Shown: positions 33,854 to 41,791 of the stretch, piece after piece
How the letters are laid out: every line of letters starts with the position of its first letter
Position numbering within the stretch: the stretch's first letter is position 1
Assembly (NCBI RefSeq): GCF_014202335.1
Contig: NZ_JACHGP010000002.1
Span: 1 to 64,000 of the forward strand
DNA: 64,000 bases
Direction of reading: 5' to 3'
Origin: Mycobacterium sp. AZCC_0083
GTDB taxonomy: Bacteria; Actinomycetota; Actinomycetes; Mycobacteriales; Mycobacteriaceae
Program-made: the position numbers and the translations under genes
The notes under the pieces: model-generated
Told to the model about the DNA's origin: nothing
What the model saw: the letters and a program-made list of their open reading frames with translations, nothing else
Databases searched by the model: none

Positions 33854-36031
33854 GTGGCTGAGCCGATTGACGACTACTTCACCGACACGATCTCGGCGTT
33901 GCCCGATGACGGCGCCTCGCCGACATCCGGCGGCGTGCTGAGTCCGCAGGCCTGGCTCGACCTGTTCGACGCGCAACTGGGCAGCCGCCACCTCGACCTT
34001 GCGGCGCGCTGGCTGCGTTCGCACGGACGGGGTTTCTACACCATCGGCTCGTCGGGTCACGAGGGCAATGCCGCCGTAGCCGCGGCACTTCGCCCGACGG
34101 ATCCGGCGTTGCTGCACTACCGCTCCGGCGGGTTCTTCCTGGCCCGCGCCGCTCAAGTGGATGGCAGCGATCCGCTGCGCGATGTGCTGCTGGGCCTCGT
34201 CGCGGCGACGGAGGAACCGATGTCGGGCGGGCGGCACAAGGTGTTTGGTCGACACGACCTGAACATCATCCCGCAAACCTCGACCATTGCTTCGCACCTG
34301 CCGCGGGCGGTCGGCGTCGCCTTCTCGATCGCACGTGCCAAGAAGTTGGGGGTCGAATGCCCCTGGCCCAGTGACGCTCTCGCGGTCTGCAGCTTCGGCG
34401 ACGCGTCGGTCAACCACTCCACCGCGGCCGGCGCGATCAACACCGCGATGCACGGCGCCTATCAGGGTCTGCCGATCCCGCTGCTGTTCGTCTGCGAGGA
34501 CAACGGGATCGGCATCAGCGTGAAGACCCCCCAAGGGTGGGTCGCCAGGACGTACGCGAATCGCGATGGCCTGGAGTACTTCAGCGCCAGCGGCTCCGAC
34601 CTGGCCGACACCTTCGGCACCACCGCAGCCGCTGCGGAGTGGGTGCGGACTCACCGCAAACCAGCGTTCCTGCATCTGCGCACGGTCCGACTGATGGCCC
34701 ACGCGGGATCCGACTACGAAGCCGCCTACCGGCAGCCGAAGGAGATCGCCGCCGACTACGACCGGGATCCCTTGCTATGCACAGCCAAGGCGCTCATCGG
34801 GCAAGGCGTGTTGACGCCAGCCCAAGTGGTGGAACACTACGAGGCCAAACGATCTCAGGTCCTCGAGATGGCTTCGGAAGTCGCCGATCTGGCTCAACTC
34901 GACAGCGCCCATGCGGTGATGGAGCCACTGCGGGCGAGTATGGAGGACGCGGTGGCGGCCTCGAAACGCCCGCTCGCAGCGATGGACGTCGACGGTGGTG
35001 GTGACGAACCACCCCTGACCGTGGCGCTGGCCATCAACCGCGCGCTGCAGGACGTGCTGGCGCGCCATCCCGAAGCGCTGCTCTTCGGAGAAGACGTTGG
35101 CCGAAAGGGCGGCGTGTACGGAGTGACTCGTGGTCTGCAATCCAAGGCCGGTTCCGCGCGAGTCTTCGATACGCTACTCGACGAACAAGCGATCCTCGGC
35201 TTGGCGCTGGGTGCCGGAGTGTCTGGGCTGCTTCCGATTCCAGAGATTCAGTACCTCGCCTACGTGCACAACGCCGCCGACCAGATCCGCGGCGAGGGCG
35301 CGACCCTGCAGTTCTTCGCCAATCGGCAGTACCGCAACCCGATGGTGGTGCGGATCGCGGGATACGCCTATCAGAAGGGTTTCGGCGGGCACTTCCACAA
35401 CGACAACTCGATCGCGGCGCTGCGCGACATTCCCGGCGTCGTGATCGCCTCGCCCGCGCGCCCCGACGATGCCGCGGCCATGATGCACAGCTGCGTCGAG
35501 GCCGCGTCGGCGGCCGGCGTCGTCTGCATCTTCCTCGAACCCATCGCGCTGTACCACACACGGGACCTCTACGAGGATGGTGACGACGGCTGGTTGGCGT
35601 GCTATCCCGACCTCAGCGCCGAACCCCACGCGCCGATCGGCCGGGCCCGCACCTACGGTCACGGGACCGATCTGACCCTGCTCACATACGGCAACGGGTT
35701 GAGGATGAGCCTGCGCGTGGCGCGGAAGCTCGACCGCATCGGCATCAGTAGCCGCACCGTCGATCTGCGCTGGCTTGCGCCGATGCCGGTTGGCGACATC
35801 ATCCGGGAGGCGAATGCCACCGGCACGGTGCTGATCGTCGACGAGACGCGGAAGACCGGCGGAGTCGGAGAGGGCATTCTCGGCGTCCTGCTCGAACACG
35901 GATTCGCCGGACGCCTCGATCGGGTCGCGAGCTCTGACAGCTTCATCGCCCTCGGCGACGCCGCGCTGAAAGTGCTGCTCTCGGAGGACGACATCGAGGC
36001 CGCGGCGACGAAGCTGGTTGGCTCGGCCTAG
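33854..36031 (+). CDS. Fused alpha/beta E1 component, 2-oxoacid dehydrogenase family
   Basis: About 725 residues from GTG 33854 (TTG 33842 possible). The first half is an E1-alpha: SSGHEGNAAVAAALRPTDPALLHYRSG and the thiamine-diphosphate site GDASVN...CEDNGIGIS, a variant of GDG...NN. From about residue 385 the E1-beta part begins (LTVALAINRALQDVLARHPEALLFGEDVG) and ends in a transketolase-C domain. No E2 or E3 lies in the window, so it may use those of a central complex or work as a non-oxidative decarboxylase/ligase. Confidence 0.85.
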   Translation: MAEPIDDYFTDTISALPDDGASPTSGGVLSPQAWLDLFDAQLGSRHLDLAARWLRSHGRGFYTIGSSGHEGNAAVAAALRPTDPALLHYRSGGFFLARAAQVDGSDPLRDVLLGLVAATEEPMSGGRHKVFGRHDLNIIPQTSTIASHLPRAVGVAFSIARAKKLGVECPWPSDALAVCSFGDASVNHSTAAGAINTAMHGAYQGLPIPLLFVCEDNGIGISVKTPQGWVARTYANRDGLEYFSASGSDLADTFGTTAAAAEWVRTHRKPAFLHLRTVRLMAHAGSDYEAAYRQPKEIAADYDRDPLLCTAKALIGQGVLTPAQVVEHYEAKRSQVLEMASEVADLAQLDSAHAVMEPLRASMEDAVAASKRPLAAMDVDGGGDEPPLTVALAINRALQDVLARHPEALLFGEDVGRKGGVYGVTRGLQSKAGSARVFDTLLDEQAILGLALGAGVSGLLPIPEIQYLAYVHNAADQIRGEGATLQFFANRQYRNPMVVRIAGYAYQKGFGGHFHNDNSIAALRDIPGVVIASPARPDDAAAMMHSCVEAASAAGVVCIFLEPIALYHTRDLYEDGDDGWLACYPDLSAEPHAPIGRARTYGHGTDLTLLTYGNGLRMSLRVARKLDRIGISSRTVDLRWLAPMPVGDIIREANATGTVLIVDETRKTGGVGEGILGVLLEHGFAGRLDRVASSDSFIALGDAALKVLLSEDDIEAAATKLVGSA

Positions 36032-36083
36032 CGCGCCGAGTCTTAGCATGCGGCACTGACAACTCGGGCCGTCGACGTCGGTG

Positions 36084-36120
36084 TTGTGCAGAGTTGTGCA
36101 CAGTCACCGATTCATCCACA
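36084..36120. promoter_or_regulatory. Cluster of DnaA-box-like sites
   Basis: TTGTGCAGA (36084-36092), TTGTGCACA (36094-36102) and TCATCCACA (36112-36120) resemble DnaA boxes (mycobacterial TTGTCCACA and the other strand's TTATCCACA). They lie 75 bases upstream of the 13E12-type gene. They could be a chromosomal DnaA-binding spot or a feature of the 13E12 repeat unit. An origin is not implied. Confidence 0.35.
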
Positions 36121-36194
36121 GCTCGAGGTTGCGGGTCGGTTGGATGTCTGAGTCTGCGGGCATGAATGTCTGGGTTCCTCAGCATGATTGAAGC

Positions 36195-37889
36195 GTGTTC
36201 GAGGAATTAGCCCAGAGCGATGACCTGCCGCATGTCGATGATGCGGCGCTGGTTGATGCCGTCACCGGCTGGACCCGTGCCCAGGCCACCGTGGCCTTTC
36301 ACCGGATGGCCGCCATCGCCGAACTCACCACCCGACGCTGCGCCGCCGAGCAAGCCATGGGGCGGGAGATGTGGGCCTGCGATGGCTGGGACAGCGCGGC
36401 CGCCGAGATCGCCGCAGCCAGCGGGATCAGTCAGCGGACGGCGTCCACCCACATGCATCAAGGGCTGGCCCTGCGTCATCGGCTGCCCCAGATCGCCAAA
36501 CTGGTCGCCGAGGGCACCCTGGCCGCCCCGCTGGCCCACACCATCAGCTGGCGCACCCAACTGATCGACGACCCCGACATCCTGGCCCGCGTCGACGCCG
36601 ACCTGGCCGCCATCGCCGCCTCCTTCGGCCCGATGTCGGTGACCAAACTCGAAAACGCCATCGATGCCGCCATCCTCGTCCACGACCCCGCCGCCGTCCG
36701 CCGCTTCCAGACCGCCGCCAAAAGCTGCGACGTGAAGTTCGGGGACCGCGACGACACCACCGGCACCACCACCATCTGGGGGCGGTTGACCGTCACCGAC
36801 GCCGACCTGGTGGCGCGTTGTGTCGCTCAACTCGCCGCCACCGTCTGCCCGCACGACCCCCGCAGCTCCGGTGAACGCCGCTCGGCAGCCCTCGGTGTGC
36901 TCAGCGCCCGCGGCACCCACCTGCCCTGCACCTGCGCACGCCCCGACTGCACCGCCGCCGGACCCGACGCCCGCGCCGAGGCCATCGTCATCCACATCCT
37001 CACCGACCACCACCCCGACACTGCACCACCCCCGCCACCACCCGACCCAGGGCCCAATGATCCCGACGTGGGACCACCACCGCCGGCCCCAGGGCCGATG
37101 CCCGACCAACCACCGCCCGGGGCGCAACGCGGGATCGCAGCGCAGCCAGCACCCGACCCCAACCTAGAACTGGAGCGCGAACCCGACCCCGACCCCGAAC
37201 TGTCGGACCCTCAGCCGCAGCCCGAACCCGAACCCGAACCATCAGACCACCAGCCACAGCCCGAACACCGCAGCACCGCTTCGGGATTGGCGGTGATCGC
37301 CGGCGGCGCGATCGTACCCACCCCACTACTCGCCGAACTCATCCGCCTCGGCGCCCCCATACGCCCCGTCGTCCACCCGGCCGAACTGTGCGCCGAGCCG
37401 CGCTACCGCCCCTCAGCCGCATTGGCGCGGTTCGTACGCAATCGAGATCAAACCTGCCGCTTCCCCGGCTGCGACCGGCCCGCCGAACGCTGCGACCTCG
37501 ACCACACCACACCCCACGGTCCCGGCGGGCTGACCCATCCCGGCAACATCAAAGCCCTATGCCGAAAACACCACCTACTCAAGACTTTCTGGATCGGCCC
37601 GACCGGCTGGACCGACCACCAACTGTCCGACGGGACCATCGTGTGGATCAGCCCCACCGGACACCGCTACACCCGACCACCGGGCAGCAGACTGCACTTC
37701 CCACACTGGGACACCACCACACCGCTACCGCCGGGCACCCTCGCACCAGAAGCGGCCACCGGCTCACCCGAACGCGGCCTGACCATGCCCACCCGCAAGA
37801 ACACCCGCGCCCAACAAAGCGCCCAGCGACTCCACGCCGAACGCCAACGCAACCAACGCGCCATCGACGACGACCCACCACCGTTCTGA
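36195..37889 (+). CDS. 13E12-family (DUF222) HNH endonuclease-like protein
   Basis: 564 residues from GTG. The DUF222 helical domain (about 10-230) carries AAEIAAASGISQRTASTHMHQG. A Pro-rich linker of about 100 residues (PDPGPNDPD, PEPEPEPSD and similar) precedes a C-terminal HNH domain: FVRNRDQTCRFPGCDRP, CDLDHTTPHGPGG, NIKALCRKHHLLKT, with all His/Asn/His and the zinc Cys present. 13E12 genes are dispersed multicopy repeats of mycobacteria, suspected to be mobile. Activity is not known. Confidence 0.88.
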   Translation: MFEELAQSDDLPHVDDAALVDAVTGWTRAQATVAFHRMAAIAELTTRRCAAEQAMGREMWACDGWDSAAAEIAAASGISQRTASTHMHQGLALRHRLPQIAKLVAEGTLAAPLAHTISWRTQLIDDPDILARVDADLAAIAASFGPMSVTKLENAIDAAILVHDPAAVRRFQTAAKSCDVKFGDRDDTTGTTTIWGRLTVTDADLVARCVAQLAATVCPHDPRSSGERRSAALGVLSARGTHLPCTCARPDCTAAGPDARAEAIVIHILTDHHPDTAPPPPPPDPGPNDPDVGPPPPAPGPMPDQPPPGAQRGIAAQPAPDPNLELEREPDPDPELSDPQPQPEPEPEPSDHQPQPEHRSTASGLAVIAGGAIVPTPLLAELIRLGAPIRPVVHPAELCAEPRYRPSAALARFVRNRDQTCRFPGCDRPAERCDLDHTTPHGPGGLTHPGNIKALCRKHHLLKTFWIGPTGWTDHQLSDGTIVWISPTGHRYTRPPGSRLHFPHWDTTTPLPPGTLAPEAATGSPERGLTMPTRKNTRAQQSAQRLHAERQRNQRAIDDDPPPF

Positions 37890-38027
37890 CCAACCGGGCA
37901 CGAGCCCGACAGAACGGCCCTCGGCCTCAGCACTCATTGCCGACATCCTCGGCGCGCATCGGGCCGACGCGCCAGTAGTCAGATCGCCACGGATTGGCGA
38001 AATCTGGCCATCGCCACGGCATTGGAC

Positions 38028-39038
38028 TTAGTGCGCGGCGGTGTAGGTCTGCCGGTATTCGTAACTCTGCCGGTACTTCTGGGGCGATACCCCGACCGTG
38101 CGGTGGAAGTGATAGCGCAGCGACGCGTAGGAGCCGAACCCGGACTGCTCGGCGACGCGGTCCATGGTGAGCCCGGTGGACTCCAGAAGCCGGCGGGCTC
38201 GGTCGATGCGCATCCTGGCGAGCAATCCCAACGGGGTGGTGCCGAAGTGCTCGCGGAATTGGCGGTTGAGCGTTCGCACGCTGACCGCTGCGTGGTTGGC
38301 GATGGCCCGCAGGTCGAGCGCATCGACCGCGTTCTCCTCCATCCAGGTGATCGTCGGCTGCAGCGGATGGCCTGCGTCGGCGGGCCCCGCGTGCTCGATG
38401 TACTGCGCCTGACCACCATCGCGCCACGCGGGCACCACGATCCGTCGCGCGGTTCGGGCCGCCAGGTCGGGGCCTGCGTGCTGGCGGATCAGATGCAGGC
38501 ACAAGTCCAAACCCGATGCCACTCCCGCCGCCGTCAGCACGGGGCCCTCGTCGACGAACAGCACGGTGGGGTCGACGTCGACGGCGGGATAGCGCCGTGC
38601 CAACTCGTCGGCGAACTGCCAATGGGTTGTCGCGCGCCTGCCGTCGAGCAGACCGACTGCGGCCAGAGTGAAGGCCCCGACGCACATCGACGCGACCCGT
38701 GCGCCGTTGTCGGCGGCGGCCCGCAACGCAGAAATCACTTGCGGGTCAGGTTCTTCCATGAATTGATGGGTTCCCGGCACCACCACCAGATCCGCGTCCA
38801 CTAGCGCGTCCAATCCGTAGGACGTGCGAATCTCGGCCATGCCCCAGTCCGCGGTGGTGCTGATCGACGGGCGCTGTCCGCACACCCGGACCTCGTACGG
38901 AGGGACCGCAGGGTCGCCGACGGGGGCTCCGGCTTCAGTTGCCGCCATGTTGGCCATGCCGAAGACCTGGCCGGGAATCATCAGTTCGAAACCCATGACC
39001 TGGTCGAGCGCCAGCACGGAAATGATCATCGTGGCCAT
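38028..39038 (-). CDS. GlxA-type regulator (DJ-1/PfpI domain plus AraC HTH)
   Basis: 336 residues. Residues 1-185 are a DJ-1/PfpI-like domain with the elbow ASMCVGAFTLA (Cys in the nucleophile position). Residues about 225-325 are an AraC-type double helix-turn-helix (LRAIANHAAVSVRTLNRQFREHFGTTPLGLLARMRIDRARRLLEST, then VAEQSGFGSYASLRYHFHRTVGVSP). It is divergent from the HD-hydrolase gene with only 65 bases between, so it very likely controls that gene in response to a small nitrogen compound. Confidence 0.9.
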   Translation of the reverse strand: MATMIISVLALDQVMGFELMIPGQVFGMANMAATEAGAPVGDPAVPPYEVRVCGQRPSISTTADWGMAEIRTSYGLDALVDADLVVVPGTHQFMEEPDPQVISALRAAADNGARVASMCVGAFTLAAVGLLDGRRATTHWQFADELARRYPAVDVDPTVLFVDEGPVLTAAGVASGLDLCLHLIRQHAGPDLAARTARRIVVPAWRDGGQAQYIEHAGPADAGHPLQPTITWMEENAVDALDLRAIANHAAVSVRTLNRQFREHFGTTPLGLLARMRIDRARRLLESTGLTMDRVAEQSGFGSYASLRYHFHRTVGVSPQKYRQSYEYRQTYTAAH

Positions 39039-39103
39039 ATCTTAACTATGTTCGGCCATCTAGCCACTGGTATCCGCAGGCTGCGGTCCGGCAGTGTTGC
39101 GGT

Positions 39104-39751
39104 ATGGACCTCCCAGACTCCGACATCGCCAGCGCCGCAAAAGAGTTCGTGTTCGACGTCTCACCGGCCTTCGTCGCCAATCACAGCGTGCGAAGTTACC
39201 TGTTCGCTCGTGAGCTCGCCGCGGTCAAGGGATTGCGGAGCGGCGTCGACTACGACGACGAACTGGTGTTCCTCAGCTGCGTGCTGCACGACCTCGGCGC
39301 CACCGACCACGCGAACGGCGATCAGCGGTTCGAAGTCGACGGCGCCGACGCCGCGGCACGCTTCTTGCGTGACCGAGGAGTGCAGGAAGACCGGGTCACG
39401 ACCGTCTGGCAGGCGATTGCGCTGCACACCAGTGTTGGCATAGCGCACAGGTTCGGTGCCGTGCATGCCATCACCCACATGGGGATCGGGACGGACATCG
39501 TCGGCACCGATCGCGACATGCTCGCACCGGGATTCGCCGATCGCGTCCACGAGTCGTGGCCACGTCACGACCTCGGCTACGCGCTGACCGAAGTCATTGC
39601 CCGGCAGGTGGAGGCCAACCCGGCGAAGGGACACCCGATGACCTTTCCCGGCCATATGCATCAGCTGATGTACCCAGCGACGCCGGCGGTGACGTTCTTG
39701 GACGTCGTAGGTGCTTCCGGCTGGAACGATCAGCCGCTGGTAAACGGTTAG
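39104..39751 (+). CDS. HD-domain hydrolase, cyanamide-hydratase-like
   Basis: 215 residues. HD-fold metal ligands are NHSVRSYLFA (first His), LSCVLHDLGATDH (His-Asp pair) and a later ALHTSVGIAHRFG. The pattern fits the cyanamide hydratase/Ddi2-like HD group, which hydrates a nitrile-like bond; relatives act on other small molecules. The divergent GlxA-type regulator and the nitrilase nearby support small nitrogen-compound metabolism. The exact substrate is unknown. Confidence 0.75.
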   Translation: MDLPDSDIASAAKEFVFDVSPAFVANHSVRSYLFARELAAVKGLRSGVDYDDELVFLSCVLHDLGATDHANGDQRFEVDGADAAARFLRDRGVQEDRVTTVWQAIALHTSVGIAHRFGAVHAITHMGIGTDIVGTDRDMLAPGFADRVHESWPRHDLGYALTEVIARQVEANPAKGHPMTFPGHMHQLMYPATPAVTFLDVVGASGWNDQPLVNG

Positions 39752-40023
39752 ACGGGCGCAGCGAGCAGCACGTCGAACTCCGCGGTCGTGGCTGGGCGCG
39801 GAACATCAGTGCGTCGGCGAATGGCGTTCAGAACGATCGCGACGATCGCGAACTGCGCGGCGCCCAAGAGAACCAGCGGCCAGGCGGCACCTGCCACGAC
39901 GGCGAGGGGCAGCGGATGCGCCTGAGGTGCGACCCGATCGTTCAGCTTGCCGACCACGAGGGCCAACCCGATCGTGGTCATCACCCAACCAAGTAGGTAG
40001 CAGGACAGAACGGTGGACAACAC
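39748..40023 (-). CDS. Small two-helix membrane protein
   Basis: 91 residues from GTG 40023, with CGAGGAGCC as ribosome site. Helices are about 4-25 (TVLSCYLLGWVMTTIGLALVV) and 40-66 (AVVAGAAWPLVLLGAAQFAIVAIVLNAI), joined by a polar loop. No family is recognised. It is convergent with the HD gene, overlapping by four bases. It may lead the alpha/beta hydrolase transcript or stand alone. Confidence 0.65.
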   Translation of the reverse strand: MLSTVLSCYLLGWVMTTIGLALVVGKLNDRVAPQAHPLPLAVVAGAAWPLVLLGAAQFAIVAIVLNAIRRRTDVPRPATTAEFDVLLAAPV

Positions 40024-40124
40024 TGGTGGCTCCTCGTCGGCGGGGGCACCCAGAAGGTGCCTGTCTCACACACTGTGTGGCGAACGCCTTGGAGGATTCT
40101 TGCGGCGCAGGTGGTGCAGCAGAA

Positions 40125-40859
40125 CTAGCCGGTCGAGCCGACGACCGCCGCGCAAAGGTCGGAGACGACCTCCGTCCAGATCGCAGGGTGCGTGCTCCAG
40201 AAATTGTGTGGGACGCCGGTGATCTCCAGGAACACCCCGCGCGGGACCAACGCGGCGAGCTGACGAAGAGGCCAGTCGGGGCGGATGTCCTCGGCTGCGG
40301 CGACGAAGGTCATCGGCACGGCCGAGTCGGCCAGTCGCCGGAACAACTCGGGCTCGTGAATCCACTCGTCGAAGGAGGCCTTCAGCGACTCGTGCACTGC
40401 CGGCTCCCACTCGATGACGAACTCGTCTTCGGTGTGCTGGCGCGATGAGTAGACGTCGGACCAAGTCCGATCCTCGTGCATCCCGTGACCGGCAAGCCCG
40501 ACCACCGCGCGCACGCGTTCCGGGTGGTCCAAGGCATAACGGACGGCCAGGTCCGCACCGAAGGAGTGGCCAACCACGGTCCAGGAATCCGCGCCGACCT
40601 CGCTCCTGATCGTCTCGAGGTCGGCGACCGCTTGAGCGAGGTCATGGGGGCCACCGCCAGAGCGGCCAACGCCGCGCGGCTCGGGAAACCAGGCACGCGT
40701 CCCATGGGGCGCCAATGCGTCGTTCTCGAGGTAGTTCACGCACCCTGGTCCGCCGGACAACACCAAGACATCTGAACCATCACCCACGACGCCGACGTGC
40801 AGTGACGTCGCATCGTCGGTGCGCACCGTCACGGCCTTCACGGTTCCGATTCTGCCCAT
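40125..40859 (-). CDS. Alpha/beta hydrolase
   Basis: 244 residues. The oxyanion region is LSGGPGCVNY, the nucleophile elbow GHSFGADLA (Ser), the acid in FVAAAEDIRPD, and the base His in GVPHNFWS. The GGPG start resembles proline-iminopeptidase-type members. ATG 40859 lies 22 bases inside the end of the nitrilase gene, so the two are co-translated. Substrate unknown; possibly an ester or peptide made or used by the amidase step. Confidence 0.8.
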   Translation of the reverse strand: MGRIGTVKAVTVRTDDATSLHVGVVGDGSDVLVLSGGPGCVNYLENDALAPHGTRAWFPEPRGVGRSGGGPHDLAQAVADLETIRSEVGADSWTVVGHSFGADLAVRYALDHPERVRAVVGLAGHGMHEDRTWSDVYSSRQHTEDEFVIEWEPAVHESLKASFDEWIHEPELFRRLADSAVPMTFVAAAEDIRPDWPLRQLAALVPRGVFLEITGVPHNFWSTHPAIWTEVVSDLCAAVVGSTG

Positions 40860-41656
40860 AGCGCCCCGGCCTCCTGCTCGGCCGCTGCGACGGCGGTGCC
40901 GAGGTCCAGCGTTGCGACGAGGAGATGGGTCTGGTCTCCATCCCCGTCCCACCGCGGCGCCTCGGCGATCACGGCGCCATCGGGGGCGATGATCCGGCTA
41001 CCTCCGAGCAGTGCATTCGGCCCTGTGCCGCCGCACTGATTGGCCATCAACCACCATTGACCATTCGCGAGCGCATTCGCGGGGTACAGGATGTCCCACC
41101 ATGATTCCGTCGCGGCCTCATAGGCGGAGATCGAGATCACCACACGCGCACCCAGGTCGTGCAGTGCCCGCGCATACGCGGGGTGATCGCCGTCAAAACA
41201 CACGCTGAGCCCGACGGTCCCGATTCCGTCGACGTCGACAACGGTTGGTTCCGAGCCCGCCGTGAACACGCCGTCCTCACCCAGCGGGGTATACAAGTGC
41301 ACCTTGCGATGTCGCGCCCGAAGGCTGCCATCCGGTGCGTAGACGACGGCGGTGTTGAAGAGTCGCCCGTCGTGATCGACCTCGGGTACCGAACCCGCGA
41401 AGAGCCAAACATCGTGTTCCACGGCTGCCGCTGCGAGATGGCGTCCGCGTTCGCCATCAAGTGGCTCGGCCGCGGCGGCGGCGTCCGCGGCCAGCGACGT
41501 CGCGTCGTAACCGGAGGCCCAGAGTTCGGGGAGCACTACGAGGTTGCAGCCCCGAGCGGCCAGCGATTCGATGTGGATAAGTGCCGTATCGAGGTTTCGC
41601 CGAGGTTCGCCGCAGGTGGGGTGCCATTGTGCGATGCCGACCGTTGTCGTGCTCAT
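40838..41656 (-). CDS. Carbon-nitrogen hydrolase (nitrilase superfamily)
   Basis: 272 residues. The Glu-Lys-Cys triad is readable: VLPELWASGY (Glu), RHRKVHLYTP (Lys), GLSVCFDGDHP (Cys). The PELW and CFDGDHP contexts point to an amidase or carbamoylase rather than a true nitrilase. ATG 41656 is used; ATG 41665 is also possible. It is the first gene of a pair with the alpha/beta hydrolase. Confidence 0.87.
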   Translation of the reverse strand: MSTTTVGIAQWHPTCGEPRRNLDTALIHIESLAARGCNLVVLPELWASGYDATSLAADAAAAAEPLDGERGRHLAAAAVEHDVWLFAGSVPEVDHDGRLFNTAVVYAPDGSLRARHRKVHLYTPLGEDGVFTAGSEPTVVDVDGIGTVGLSVCFDGDHPAYARALHDLGARVVISISAYEAATESWWDILYPANALANGQWWLMANQCGGTGPNALLGGSRIIAPDGAVIAEAPRWDGDGDQTHLLVATLDLGTAVAAAEQEAGALWAESEP

Positions 41657-41791
41657 GCCCGTCATCGTGGGTCGTCGTCCCACAGCGGTCAAACACGAGA
41701 TTTCGATGCGCGGCATCTCGATATTGGATGAGCAGAGGTTCTAGAAGCGCGTAGTCCTACTCATCCACAGCAGCCGCAACCCGGGCATGCT

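Noticed and set aside
37000-37280. CRISPR-like or tandem DNA repeat
   Set aside because: The repeating CCCGAACCC-type sequence simply encodes the Pro-Glu-rich linker of the 13E12 protein; units are irregular and without spacers. No CRISPR array was found in the window.
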